Assembly (NCBI GenBank): GCA_022822865.1 | Contig: JAJDYJ010000057.1 | Location: 1 to 57,996 of the forward strand | Length of the DNA: 57,996 bases | From: Pseudomonadales bacterium | GTDB lineage: Bacteria > Pseudomonadota > Gammaproteobacteria > Pseudomonadales > Pseudohongiellaceae | Direction: 5' to 3' | Part shown: in pieces, positions 1 through 9,969 of the stretch | Layout: each line of letters opens with the position of its first letter | How positions within the stretch are numbered: position 1 is the stretch's first letter | Program-made: the position numbers and the translations under genes | The notes under the pieces: model-generated | Database searches by the model: none | What the model saw: the letters and a program-made list of their open reading frames with translations, nothing else | What the model was told of the DNA's origin: nothing

Positions 1-39
1 CTTGGCCAAATCAATGCCCACCCGTGTAATATCGGTCAT
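1..39 (-). mobile_element. IS110-type transposase, first 13 codons only (cut by window edge)
   Basis: Read on the minus strand from an ATG at 39, the 13 visible codons give MTDITRVGIDLAK. This is the usual N-terminus of IS110/IS1111-family DEDD transposases, with the first catalytic Asp in GIDLAK. A GGAG sequence lies six bases ahead of the ATG. The rest of the gene lies beyond the left edge, so subgroup and integrity cannot be judged. The transposase points away from lolE. Family assignment rests on a short but characteristic motif. Confidence 0.6.
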
Positions 40-112
40 GGTCCGCTCCGTTGTTGAAAAACCCAAAGTCATTTTGGCCTTCGAGGCCGTTGAAATGAAG
101 CGGGGCGGACCA
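40..112. other. Non-coding end of the IS110-type element, with nested hairpins
   Basis: This stretch lies between the transposase start and the truncated palindromic repeat at 113. An imperfect 10-bp inverted repeat (40-49 with 102-111, nine of ten matching) encloses a second hairpin. In that hairpin 69-74 pairs with 93-98 and GGCC at 76-79 pairs with GGCC at 85-88. IS110-family elements carry a structured bridge RNA in a non-coding end. Whether this short stretch is part of one, or only a terminal structure, is inference. The outer boundary near 112 is set by where similarity to the repeat family begins. Confidence 0.45.
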
Positions 113-180
113 TCCCATCAGGGATGTATTCACGGCGTCCGCCGCACCCCCCGCCCCCCGGCGGCGACGGATCGAGGCCG
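113..180 (+). repeat. Palindromic repeat family, copy A (3' part only)
   Basis: The segment contains the family's 3' signature: GGGATGTATTCACGGCGTCC near 121-140, then an arm ending GGCGGCGACGGATCGAGGCC. The same signature closes the copies at 18358 and 48284. The left arm and central core are missing and the IS110-type end abuts directly, so the copy was truncated or interrupted. It lies just beyond the stop of lolE. Confidence 0.7.
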
Positions 181-199
181 CAGCCCCTGAAAGAAACCG

Positions 200-1459
200 T
201 TATTCGGCGCGCAGGGCTACGGCGGGGCGGACGGCGGCGGCGCGGCGGGCTGGGTAGATTGTGGCGAGGAGGGAAAGCAGCAGCACGCCGGCGCTTACGG
301 TGAGGATGTCGCTGAATTGCAGGCTGGAGGGGAGGTAATCCATGGGGTAGACGTCGGCGTTGAGCAATTCGACGCCGAAGCGCGCTTCGATGAAGCGGGC
401 GAGGTCGCTGATGTAGAGCGAGCCCAGGATGCCCGCTGCCAGGCCCAGGCCGATGCCTGTCACGCCGATGAGCGCGCCCTGCCACAGGAAGATGCGGTTG
501 ATGATGCCCGGCTCGGCGCCCAGCGCCCGCAGCACGGCGATGTCGGCGCGCTTGTCGCGCACGATCATGATCAGGCTGACTACGAGGTTGAACGCCGCGA
601 CGGCGATCAGCAGCCAGAGCAGGAAGCTGATGAGGTCGCGGGAAAAGCGGATGTTTTCGTAGACGGCGCCGAACTGGGTGATCCACGAGTCCGCCGTGAC
701 GTCTGGCGGCAATTGCGGGGCGATCTCCTGTAGCAGGCCTTGTGCTTCGAGTACGTCGCCGGTGCGCAGCCAGAGTGCGTTCTGGGGGCCGCGCAGCCGG
801 AACAGGGCCCTTGCGGCCTCGCGATTGATCAGGACCAGGCGGCCGTCGAGGTCGCGGCTGCCGACGCGGAAAATGCCGCTGACCTCGAATTCGCGGAAAT
901 TCACCCTGGGCGTGAGCGGATTTACCGCGAGCGCGGGAGAATAAAGCCGCACGCGCTCGCCGATATCGACTTCCAGCTCTTGCGCCAGGGGCTCGCCGAG
1001 CACGATTCCCCAATGGGTGTCCCCTAAGTTATTCAGGCCGCCTTCGAGCATGAAGCGGTCGATGGCTGAGAATTCCGATTCGAGTTCGGGATCGACGCCG
1101 TTCGCCATGACGCCGCTGTTGCCCGCTTCCGTGGCGACTACCGCCTGCATTTCGATGATCGGTGAGAACGACTCGATGCCGGCTTCGGCGGCGAGTTGCG
1201 CTTGCAATGCTCGCCATTGTTCGTCGTCGAGCCCAGTTTCGGCGCGCAAGCTGATGTGGGGCACGATGCCGAGTACGTTCTGGCGCATTTCACGGTCGAA
1301 ACCGTTCATGATCGACAGCACCGTGAGCAACAAGGCTATGCCAAGCGCCAAACCCAGTATGGAAATCGCGGACATGAACGAAACCAGCCCACTGCCCCGC
1401 CCCACGGTGACATAGCGCAAGGCGATGTAACGCGGCAGCGCCACCCCCCGCTCAGACAT
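200..1459 (-). CDS. lolE: Lipoprotein-releasing ABC transporter permease (LolE position)
   Basis: This is one of two paralogous inner-membrane permeases of the LolCDE exporter, which extracts outer-membrane lipoproteins from the inner membrane and passes them to LolA. The 419-residue product has an N-terminal transmembrane helix (FMSAISILGLALGIALLLTV). A periplasmic domain of about 200 residues follows, then three C-terminal helices of FtsX/MacB type. I chose ATG 1459 (MSERGVALPRY) because the upstream in-frame codons to 1510 read through a palindromic repeat and match no family N-terminus. It is last in the minus-strand order lolC-lolD-lolE. A 104-bp gap containing a palindromic repeat pair separates it from lolD. 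C-versus-E naming follows gene order. Confidence 0.9.
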   Translation of the reverse strand: MSERGVALPRYIALRYVTVGRGSGLVSFMSAISILGLALGIALLLTVLSIMNGFDREMRQNVLGIVPHISLRAETGLDDEQWRALQAQLAAEAGIESFSPIIEMQAVVATEAGNSGVMANGVDPELESEFSAIDRFMLEGGLNNLGDTHWGIVLGEPLAQELEVDIGERVRLYSPALAVNPLTPRVNFREFEVSGIFRVGSRDLDGRLVLINREAARALFRLRGPQNALWLRTGDVLEAQGLLQEIAPQLPPDVTADSWITQFGAVYENIRFSRDLISFLLWLLIAVAAFNLVVSLIMIVRDKRADIAVLRALGAEPGIINRIFLWQGALIGVTGIGLGLAAGILGSLYISDLARFIEARFGVELLNADVYPMDYLPSSLQFSDILTVSAGVLLLSLLATIYPARRAAAVRPAVALRAE

Positions 1460-1474
1460 GAATCCACCCCGCAC

Positions 1475-1545
1475 GGGCGAGGCATGCCTCGCCCCTACGC
1501 CTGCCCGCACAGTTTTCTCTTGTAGGGGCGAGGCATGCCTCGCCC
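1475..1545. repeat. Pair of 20-bp palindromes in inverted arrangement
   Basis: A perfect palindrome, GGGCGAGGCATGCCTCGCCC, occurs at 1475-1494 and again at 1526-1545. The flanking bases CTAC and GTAG are also mirrored, so 1475-1498 and 1522-1545 form a 24-bp inverted repeat with a 23-bp loop. It lies in the gap between lolD and lolE, inside the likely transcript. It resembles REP/BIME-type extragenic palindromes. An effect on lolE expression through an mRNA hairpin is possible but not shown. Confidence 0.85.
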
Positions 1546-1563
1546 GCGATACGCCTCATTCGT

Positions 1564-2247
1564 TCAGACACGCAGACCACCGTCTTCCAGAATCAGGATG
1601 CGTTGCATGGACCGGGCCAGTTCGCGGTCGTGGGTCACGGTGACGAAACTCGTTGCCAGCGATTCGTTCAGCTCGAGCATCAGGGCGCTGATTTCGAGGC
1701 CGGTATGGTGATCGAGATTGCCGGTCGGTTCGTCGAGCAATACGCAGCGCGGTTCGCCGACGAGCGCCCGGGCGATGGCGACGCGCTGGCGTTCGCCGCC
1801 GGAGAGTTGCGAGGGACGATGCCCCGCCCGCTCGCCGAGTCCGACGCGGTCGAGCATTTCCGCCGCCCGCTGCCGGGCCGTCCCGCGGCCCTCGCCGCGA
1901 ATCAGCAGCGGCATGGCGACGTTTTCCAGCGCGCTGAATTCCGCCAGTAGGTGATGGAACTGGTAGACGAAGCCGAGAAAGCGGTTGCGCACTGTCCCCC
2001 GCTCGCGCTCGTCGAGGGCGCCCAGGTCGCGGCCGCCGATGAACACCTTGCCGCTGCTTGGCGCGTCGAGGCCGCCGAGCAGATTCAATAGAGTTGTCTT
2101 GCCCGAGCCCGAACTGCCGATGACGGCGATGCGCTCGCCTTCTTCGACCTGTAGCGAAACGTTTTTCAGCGCTTCGACGCGCTGGGGCCCCTGCTCGTAG
2201 CATTTGCCGAGCCCTTCGCAGCGGATTACCGGTTCCTTGACGTCCAT
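1564..2247 (-). CDS. lolD: Lipoprotein-releasing ABC transporter ATP-binding protein LolD
   Basis: The 227-residue cytoplasmic ATPase powers lipoprotein release by LolCDE. It shows Walker A (GSSGSGKTT, about residues 43-51), the Q-loop region with [18 protein letters not shown], the ABC signature [15 protein letters not shown], Walker [13 protein letters not shown] and the H-loop TVTHD. The FHHLLAEF stretch is typical of LolD and separates it from MacB-type ATPases. The start is 16 bp after the end of lolC on the same strand, so the two are probably cotranscribed. Length is normal for the family. Confidence 0.96.
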   Translation of the reverse strand: MDVKEPVIRCEGLGKCYEQGPQRVEALKNVSLQVEEGERIAVIGSSGSGKTTLLNLLGGLDAPSSGKVFIGGRDLGALDERERGTVRNRFLGFVYQFHHLLAEFSALENVAMPLLIRGEGRGTARQRAAEMLDRVGLGERAGHRPSQLSGGERQRVAIARALVGEPRCVLLDEPTGNLDHHTGLEISALMLELNESLATSFVTVTHDRELARSMQRILILEDGGLRV

Positions 2248-2263
2248 CGCGGCAGCCTACAGC

Positions 2264-3511
2264 CTACTCGTAACGCAGCACTTCGGCCGGCTGCACCTTG
2301 CTGCCGCGCCAGGCGGGATACAGGGTGGCGGCAAGGCTGATGAGCAGGGCCGCGATGCTGATCAGCAGCACTTCTCCGAGATCGACCCGGGTTTGCAGAT
2401 GCGAAAGCAGGTAAATCTCGCCTTCCAGCGGCAACATGTTGAGCCAGCGCTCCAGGGTCTGGCTGATCGCGGTGATATTGTGCCCGAGCAGGATGCCGAG
2501 CGCCGCGCCGGTCAGGGTCCCCGCCACCCCCGCCACCATGCCCTGGACGACGAAAATGCCGAGCACCGATCCACTGCCCGCGCCCATGGTGCGCAGAATG
2601 GCGATGTCGGCGCTCTTGTCCGCCACCACCATGACCAGGGTCGAAACGATATTGACCGCCCCCACGAGCACGATCACCAGCAACATCACGGTGGTGACGA
2701 GCTTTTCCATCGCCAGCGCGTTGAACAGGCTCGCCTGCTCTTCCTGCCAGGTGACGATTTCCACGCCGGGAACGCCGCCGAAACTGTCTTCGGCGATTCT
2801 GCGCGCTTCCATCACGTCGGCGACTTTCAGCCGCAGCTTCAGGCCGGCGCCGGGGTCCGCCCGCAACACCTCGCGCGCCTGTTCCAGATGCAGCAGCACG
2901 ATATTGCTTTCGCCGTAGATGCCGAAATCCTCGAAACCGGTGATGGTCAGGCCGCGGCTGTCGTCGAAGGAACGGGCAAGCAGGCCGGCCAGGGAGAAAA
3001 CCGAAGCCTGTTCGCCGGGAAATATGCCGAGCGAAGCGGCCAGGCGGGCGCTGACGATCATGCCGTCGGGCGCGTCGGCCATGCCGGCGAACAGATTGCC
3101 GTCGGCGGGGCCCTGGGCGTCGAGCACCGCGAGTTCGCGTTCGGGCAGGACGCCGCGCAGGCGCACGAAAGCGTCGCGGCCCTGGAAGCGCAATACCGCT
3201 TCGGCTTCGACGAATGGCGCCGCGGCGAGTATCTCGGGATTTTCCTGCGCCAGCGCGGCCATCGCCCGCCAGTCGAGATCGCCTTCGGCGGCGGATACGG
3301 TCACGTGGGGCACCGCTTTCAGCGCTTCGCCGCGCAATACGCCGATCGAGCCGTTCATGACCGAAAGCGCGACGATGAGCACCATCACGCCGAGGCTGAT
3401 GCCCAGCATTGACAGGAAAGTGACGAAAGACAGCAACAGATTGCCGCGGCGCGCCACCGAGTAGCGCAATCCGACATAAATTGGGAAAAAAACTGGAACC
3501 GACCCCCGCAT
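2264..3511 (-). CDS. lolC: Lipoprotein-releasing ABC transporter permease (LolC position)
   Basis: This is the first permease of the LolCDE complex, about 415 residues. It has an N-terminal transmembrane helix in LLSFVTFLSMLGISLGVMVL, a large periplasmic domain and three C-terminal membrane segments ending in the short AEVLRYE tail seen in the family. Two in-frame ATGs compete. ATG 3511 has a GGAA sequence nine bases upstream, while ATG 3520 overlaps that GGAA, so 3511 is preferred. The gene begins the lol operon and is divergent from the histone-like gene at 3690. About 180 bp of shared upstream DNA lies between them. Confidence 0.9.
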   Translation of the reverse strand: MRGSVPVFFPIYVGLRYSVARRGNLLLSFVTFLSMLGISLGVMVLIVALSVMNGSIGVLRGEALKAVPHVTVSAAEGDLDWRAMAALAQENPEILAAAPFVEAEAVLRFQGRDAFVRLRGVLPERELAVLDAQGPADGNLFAGMADAPDGMIVSARLAASLGIFPGEQASVFSLAGLLARSFDDSRGLTITGFEDFGIYGESNIVLLHLEQAREVLRADPGAGLKLRLKVADVMEARRIAEDSFGGVPGVEIVTWQEEQASLFNALAMEKLVTTVMLLVIVLVGAVNIVSTLVMVVADKSADIAILRTMGAGSGSVLGIFVVQGMVAGVAGTLTGAALGILLGHNITAISQTLERWLNMLPLEGEIYLLSHLQTRVDLGEVLLISIAALLISLAATLYPAWRGSKVQPAEVLRYE

Positions 3512-3689
3512 CAAGAACATTTCCGCTGACGAAAGTCATTGTAGAGAATCTTGACGGCCGCTCACAAGGCGGAATGCCGATCTTGCTTGTAAAGCCGCGG
3601 TAAATGCATTAGCTTGAATCCCGCGAAAGCAGTCCGGTTGGGGGAATCGGCCAGGAACTCAGGACAGGGATTCAATTAAGGAACCGGAT

Positions 3690-4055
3690 ATGATCAGGCG
3701 AACCGCTGGCGCCGTAAAAAGGCGAAGAAGAAAGCCGGCGATCCACAAGAGATACACCAAGACCGAAATACTGAACGAAATCGCGACCAACACCGATCTC
3801 GACCGCAAGCAGGTCGCGGCGGTGTTCGACGAACTGGGTTCGATCGTCGAACGCCATGTCAGGAAACGCGCCGCGGGAGAATTCATACTCCCGGGGCTGC
3901 TCAAGATCACGACCGTGAAGAAGGCGGCGCGGGCGGCGCGCAAGAACGTGCCCAATCCCTTCAAGCCGGGAGAAGTCATGGACGTGCCCAGAAAACCCGC
4001 CTCGACCAGGATCCGGGTCACGCCGCTGAAGAAACTGAAGGATTACGCCCTGTAA
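3690..4055 (+). CDS. HU/IHF-family DNA-binding protein with basic N-terminal extension
   Basis: A 121-residue histone-like protein. Residues from about 21 on ([33 protein letters not shown]) match the HU helical dimerisation body. The later [24 protein letters not shown] corresponds to the beta arm region. It is longer than the usual 90-residue HU because of an Arg/Lys-rich N-terminal extension ([13 protein letters not shown]). The arm also lacks the classical RNPATGE loop, carrying [20 protein letters not shown] instead. A clear AAGGA ribosome site lies eight bases before the ATG. It sits just ahead of proS. A nucleoid-binding role is inferred from the family. Confidence 0.85.
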   Translation: MIRRTAGAVKRRRRKPAIHKRYTKTEILNEIATNTDLDRKQVAAVFDELGSIVERHVRKRAAGEFILPGLLKITTVKKAARAARKNVPNPFKPGEVMDVPRKPASTRIRVTPLKKLKDYAL

Positions 4056-4074
4056 GCCTTTCGCCGCTCCGCCT

Positions 4075-5814
4075 ATGAGAACGAGTCAATTCCTGCTCGC
4101 GACCGCGAAGGAAACCCCCGCCGACGCCGAGATCGTCAGTCATCGGCTGATGTTGCGCGCGGGCATGATTCGCAAGGTGGCCGCCGGCGTTTACAATTTC
4201 CTGCCGCTGGGCATGCGCGTCGTACACAAGATCGCGCAAATCGTGCGCGAGGAGATGGACCGTATCGGCGGCCTCGAAATCCTGATGCCGATGGTGCAGC
4301 CGGCGGAACTGTGGCGGGAATCCGGCCGCTGGGAAGACATGGGGCCCGAACTCGCGCGCTTCCGGGACCGCCACGAACGCGACTTCTGCCTCGGCCCCAC
4401 CCACGAGGAAGTCGTCACCGACATCATCCGCAACGAGTGCCACAGCTATCGCCAGTTGCCCGTCGTGGTCTACCAGATCCAGACCAAGTTCCGCGACGAG
4501 CGGCGCCCACGCTTCGGCGTCATGCGGGCGCGGGAATTCATCATGAAGGACGCCTACTCCTTCCATGTCGACCAGGCTTCGCTGGAGGTAACCTACCGCG
4601 ACATGCATGAGGCCTACGAGGCCATATTGCGCCGGCTTTCGCTGGAATATCGCGCGGTGGCGGCGGATTCGGGCAGTATCGGCGGCAGTACCTCTCATGA
4701 GTTCCACGTGCCGGCGGATTCGGGTGAAGACGAGATCGTATTTTCCACGGAGAGCGACTACGCCGCCAATATCGAGCTTGCCACGGGCCGGATTCCCGAA
4801 TCAGATGACGACGCGGAGCCGCTGGATTGCGAAGCCGTCGATACCGGCGCGGCGGCGACTATCGACGACGTCTGCAAGTTGCTGGATGTGGAGCCGCGGC
4901 GGCTGGTGAAAACCCTGATCGTTCACGCCGCGGACGAAAAAGGCGCTCCGGGCGACGATCTTGTCGCCTTGTTGCTGCGCGGCGATCAGCAATTGAATGA
5001 AATTCTGGCGCAGCAAATCGATGGCGTGGGCTCTCCCCTACGTTTCGCCGATGACGAGACGATCAGCGAGCGGCTTGGTTGCGCCCCCGGCTGCCTGGGG
5101 CCGGTGAATACGCTTGGCATTCGCGTTATCGCCGACCCCAGCGTTATCGGCATGAAGAACTTCGTTTGCGGCGCCCATCGCGCGGCGCATCACCTGGTCA
5201 ACGCCAATTGGGAGCGGGATTGCCGCTACGACGAAGTCGCCGATATCCGCACGGTACGCGAAGGCGACCTGAGCCCCGACGGCAAGGGGACGCTGACGAT
5301 TCGCCGCGGCATCGAAGTCGGCCACATCTTCCAGTTGGGCACGAAATACAGCGAGGCGCTCAATGCCGGCGTGTTGAACGAACAGGGCAAGTCGACGGTC
5401 ATGCACATGGGCTGTTACGGCATCGGCGTGACCCGACTCGCGGCCGCGGTCATCGAGCAATACCACGACGAGCGCGGCATCGTCTGGCCCGACAGCGTGG
5501 CGCCCTTCCATCTCGTCATCGTCGAGATCGACGCGCACAAGTCGGAGCAGGTGCGCGAGCAGGCCGAAGCGCTGTACCGGCAGGCCCGGGCGGCCGGCAT
5601 CGAAGTGCTGCTCGACGACCGCGACCGCAAGACCAGCCCCGGCGTCAAGTTCGCCGAATCCGAACTGATCGGGATTCCCCACCGGATCGTGGTCTCGCCG
5701 CGGGCGCTGGCGGAGGGCGGCGTCGAATACACCAGCCGCCGCAGCGGCGAGAAATCCATCCTGGCCGCGGACGCGGCCATATCCACGATCGCGGACCTGC
5801 TCGCCGCCGCCTGA
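4075..5814 (+). CDS. proS: Prolyl-tRNA synthetase
   Basis: A 579-residue class II aminoacyl-tRNA synthetase of the bacterial type, which charges tRNA-Pro with proline in the cytoplasm. Motif 1 lies around [25 protein letters not shown]. Motif 2 is the [26 protein letters not shown] stretch. Motif 3 is [17 protein letters not shown]. The central insertion (about residues 225-390) is the YbaK-like editing domain that clears Ala-tRNA-Pro. The C-terminal anticodon-binding domain follows. It begins 19 bp after the histone-like gene and is followed 14 bp later by the YihY-family gene, as in Pseudomonas-type gene order. Confidence 0.97.
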   Translation: MRTSQFLLATAKETPADAEIVSHRLMLRAGMIRKVAAGVYNFLPLGMRVVHKIAQIVREEMDRIGGLEILMPMVQPAELWRESGRWEDMGPELARFRDRHERDFCLGPTHEEVVTDIIRNECHSYRQLPVVVYQIQTKFRDERRPRFGVMRAREFIMKDAYSFHVDQASLEVTYRDMHEAYEAILRRLSLEYRAVAADSGSIGGSTSHEFHVPADSGEDEIVFSTESDYAANIELATGRIPESDDDAEPLDCEAVDTGAAATIDDVCKLLDVEPRRLVKTLIVHAADEKGAPGDDLVALLLRGDQQLNEILAQQIDGVGSPLRFADDETISERLGCAPGCLGPVNTLGIRVIADPSVIGMKNFVCGAHRAAHHLVNANWERDCRYDEVADIRTVREGDLSPDGKGTLTIRRGIEVGHIFQLGTKYSEALNAGVLNEQGKSTVMHMGCYGIGVTRLAAAVIEQYHDERGIVWPDSVAPFHLVIVEIDAHKSEQVREQAEALYRQARAAGIEVLLDDRDRKTSPGVKFAESELIGIPHRIVVSPRALAEGGVEYTSRRSGEKSILAADAAISTIADLLAAA

Positions 5815-5828
5815 GCGGGAGCGCCGGC

Positions 5829-6755
5829 ATGCGCAGACTTGCTGCAATTCCCCGCGCCCTGGCCGGCGCCGTGGGCGACTGGCTGTGGCGCGCGGATTCG
5901 GCATCCGAAACGCGCCTCGTCCACATTATCCGGCGCTGGTTGCAGGTCAGCGCGGCGGTCATCCGCGACCTGGCGGGCGGCCAGCTTTCCCTGCGCGCCA
6001 TGGGCCTGGTGTTCATCACCATCGTCGGCTTCTTCCCGGCGCTTACCCTGGTTTTCGCCGTGCTGCAGGAATTCGGCGTGCATAACGACTTGCGCCCCAC
6101 GCTGCTGGCGGTGCTCGAGCCTCTGGGCGAACGCAGCGCCGAAATAACCGACGACATCATCGGCTTCATCGACGATCTGCAAGTGGAATACATCGGGCTG
6201 ACTAGCGTGATACTACTGCTCTACCTGGTGATCGACATGCTGCGCAAGATCGAAGGCTGCTTCAATTACATCTGGTGCGTGGAAAACGCGGGGCTGCGCC
6301 TGCGGAGATTGCTCGGCTATCTGCTGACAATCTTGCTCAGCCCCGTGTTGCTCTTGCTGTCGATCAGTATCAGCGCGGTCGTCGATGCGCCCGAATTGCT
6401 GAACTGGCTGGAGGACTTCGCCCTTGGCAGCCAGATTCCCCTGGTGATTTCCTCTACGCTACCACTTGTGTTGATGTGGCTGGGTTTTGCCTTCATGTAC
6501 TGGTTGATCCCGGCCACCAGGGTCCGTTTCGATTCGGCCCTGGTCGGCGGGCTCGTCACGGCGCTGGTGTGGAAGCTCATGGGCTCGGTGTTTCAGGCGG
6601 TATTCGTGTCGGCGGCGCGGGACTCGATCTATCTGGCATTCGCCGGCGTCATCGCCGTCATGTATTTTGTATACTTTGGATGGATGGCGGCGCTGACAGG
6701 CAGCAACATCGCCTATTACCACCAGCACCCGGAACGGATTCGATCCGGACGCTGA
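5829..6755 (+). CDS. YihY/UPF0761-family inner-membrane protein
   Basis: A 308-residue polytopic membrane protein of the YihY/BrkB family, often mislabelled ribonuclease BN. Several hydrophobic segments are visible, including LVFITIVGFFPALTLVF, TSVILLLYLVIDML, LLGYLLTILLSPVLLLLSI, VISSTLPLVLMWLGFAFMYWL and YLAFAGVIAVMYFVYFGW. The start ATG at 5829 was chosen because it lies 14 bp after proS; the reading frame stays open far upstream but only as a shadow of proS. It is followed within 15 bp by the ArsC-like gene. The molecular function of this family is not established. Confidence 0.88.
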   Translation: MRRLAAIPRALAGAVGDWLWRADSASETRLVHIIRRWLQVSAAVIRDLAGGQLSLRAMGLVFITIVGFFPALTLVFAVLQEFGVHNDLRPTLLAVLEPLGERSAEITDDIIGFIDDLQVEYIGLTSVILLLYLVIDMLRKIEGCFNYIWCVENAGLRLRRLLGYLLTILLSPVLLLLSISISAVVDAPELLNWLEDFALGSQIPLVISSTLPLVLMWLGFAFMYWLIPATRVRFDSALVGGLVTALVWKLMGSVFQAVFVSAARDSIYLAFAGVIAVMYFVYFGWMAALTGSNIAYYHQHPERIRSGR

Positions 6756-6770
6756 TCGGCGGAGGACGCA

Positions 6771-8112
<1,342 letters not shown>

Positions 8113-8808
8113 CTACCAGCCGAGGATTTCCTTGACGAGGGGGATGGTGATGCGATGCTGGCGTTGCATCGAGCTTTCGTCGAGGCGCTGGAGGATTTCC
8201 ATCACGGCGTCGAGGCGGCGCTCGGCGCGGCTGCCGATGAACTCGGTGACGCCGGCGGCGAGAATGAGGCCGCGGTTGCGCGCGCGCAATTCGAAAGCTT
8301 CCATGATGCCTTCGTCGTTCAGCGGGTGCAGGCGGAAGAAAAGCGCCTGTTGCAGGCGCGAACGCAAGTCGGGCAATTCCCAGGACAGGTCGGCGGCCCT
8401 GGCCGACGTCGACAGCACCAGGTGGGAGGCCGTGGGATTGATCGTGTCGATCAGATGCACCAGGGCCAGTTCCCAGTCCACGTCGCCGGCGGCGAATTGC
8501 AGGTCGTCGATACAGATCATCGATAATCCGCCGAGGCCTTCGAGTATTTCCGGCTGCAACTGGTCCTTGTAACGCAGCGGCAGGAAGAAGGCGCCCCGGT
8601 CTCCGGCCAGATGGCAGCAGGCCTGCAACAGGTGCGTGCGGCCCGAGGCCGGCGGGCCCTGGATCAGTACGGGCGAATCGAGCCGTTCCGGATCCTGCAG
8701 CCAGGTCGCGAGTTGCAGGTTTTCCAGCGAGGTAACGAAGTTCTCGAAGGTCGCCTCGTCTTCGAGGCCTACCGCCAGCGGCTGTTGATCCTCGTGCCTG
8801 CCGGACAT
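8113..8808 (-). CDS. hda: DnaA regulatory inactivator Hda
   Basis: A 231-residue AAA+ protein homologous to the ATPase part of DnaA. With the loaded beta clamp, Hda stimulates ATP hydrolysis by DnaA to prevent re-initiation. The P-loop is LIQGPPASGRTHLLQACC and the Walker B region is LSMICIDDLQFA. Sensor segments follow in LVLSTSARAADL and LRSRLQQALFFRLHPL. The frame stays open far upstream, but ATG 8808 gives the normal family length and starts just after the end of the DUF2066 gene. Pairing with DUF2066 and purMN is conserved in gammaproteobacteria. Confidence 0.9.
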   Translation of the reverse strand: MSGRHEDQQPLAVGLEDEATFENFVTSLENLQLATWLQDPERLDSPVLIQGPPASGRTHLLQACCHLAGDRGAFFLPLRYKDQLQPEILEGLGGLSMICIDDLQFAAGDVDWELALVHLIDTINPTASHLVLSTSARAADLSWELPDLRSRLQQALFFRLHPLNDEGIMEAFELRARNRGLILAAGVTEFIGSRAERRLDAVMEILQRLDESSMQRQHRITIPLVKEILGW

Positions 8809-8810
8809 GG

Positions 8811-9911
8811 CTAGCGCATCCAGCGATAATGCAGCAAGGGCGAGTCGGCGCTCTCGCCGCTGTTTATCGGCAGCAGATCGCGGTCGAGGGCGATGAGGTC
8901 GTACAACTGGTCGGCGTTGCCTTGCAGGTCGAGCAGCAATTCCAGCCGTTCGCCGTCCACCGAGACGATATCGGCCGCCTGCACCAGGCCGATGCCGCGG
9001 ACGTATTCGACCAGCGCCGAGTAGTCGGAGAAATCGCCGATGCCGTCGACCCGCAGGCGCACCGACTGTTCGCTCTGGCCGCCCGGAACCAGTCCGAAAT
9101 GTCCGGCCAGTTGACTGGTAATGCGCGTCAGCGGCTGTTCGAGGTAGGACTCCAGTTCGGAATCGAAGCCGTCGAAGGTCTGCGCTTCGTCCATGAACTG
9201 GAACTGCCACAGGCCCACGAGTTCGCCCGTGGCGGTGAACAGCAGCCTGCCGGCCAGGATGCTGTCGGGATCGTAGCGGTTGCTGGCGGCCCGGATGGCG
9301 AGTTCGTCCTGGGCCCAGATCGCGTCGACGGGCAGGTCGCGCCGGTCCTGGAGGTCGAGCAGGGGGAAAATGATCGGCAGGCCGCGTTCCTCGCCGAAGC
9401 GGCGCATGTAATCGACGATTTCGGCGCCGGTTTCGGAATTGAGCAGGCTGCGCCGGCCGCTTGCGTCCTGCAGGGCCATCCAGACCAGTACGCTGGGCCT
9501 GTTGCTGCCCCAGACCGGAATGTCTTCCGTGGCCAGCAACTGGTTGATCAGGGGCGCGGAAAATTGCACTTCGAGGTAGCGCTGACCCGCGACCAGTCCC
9601 GCGACCCGCCCGGCCGTCTCTTCCGTGGCGTAGGCAAAGGCCTGGACGTAATCGCCGGCGTTGCCCGAAGCGTCGCGGATGCGCGCCGATTCCAGCCAGC
9701 GTTCGTCGCCCGTGACCTTGAGGATCATGCGCCGGAAGGCGACCTGGTAGGCGCGATTGCGTTCGGCGAGGCTCTCGTTTTCCACCGCCACGCGCTGCTC
9801 GTAGAGGCCGGTGACGGGCAGGCCGTGAGCGAGCGGCGCCAGAGACAGAAAGGCCAGCAGCGCGGCCGCGCCGAGCAGGCGAACGAGCTTGTTTGCAAGG
9901 CCCTGAATCAT
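8811..9911 (-). CDS. DUF2066 domain-containing secreted protein
   Basis: A protein of about 366 residues with an N-terminal signal-peptide-like segment (LLGAAALLAFLSLAPLAHG), then the DUF2066 region beginning GLYEQRVAVENESLAERNRAYQ. I chose ATG 9911 (MIQGLANKLVRLL), which places the signal at the N-terminus; an upstream ATG at 9953 would add 14 residues ahead of it. It ends 2 bp before the hda start on the same strand. A 58-bp gap separates it from the divergent purM. No function is assigned to the family. Confidence 0.82.
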   Translation of the reverse strand: MIQGLANKLVRLLGAAALLAFLSLAPLAHGLPVTGLYEQRVAVENESLAERNRAYQVAFRRMILKVTGDERWLESARIRDASGNAGDYVQAFAYATEETAGRVAGLVAGQRYLEVQFSAPLINQLLATEDIPVWGSNRPSVLVWMALQDASGRRSLLNSETGAEIVDYMRRFGEERGLPIIFPLLDLQDRRDLPVDAIWAQDELAIRAASNRYDPDSILAGRLLFTATGELVGLWQFQFMDEAQTFDGFDSELESYLEQPLTRITSQLAGHFGLVPGGQSEQSVRLRVDGIGDFSDYSALVEYVRGIGLVQAADIVSVDGERLELLLDLQGNADQLYDLIALDRDLLPINSGESADSPLLHYRWMR

Positions 9912-9969
9912 GGGGAAATGATACTGCAATTCCGCTAACATAGCGGCTGCCATTCAAGCGACTCCCGCC

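Noticed and set aside
2204..3412. Long open frame of 402 codons on the plus strand
   Set aside because: It is antisense to lolC, rich in His, Gln and Asp in the way GC-rich shadow frames are, and shows no domain.
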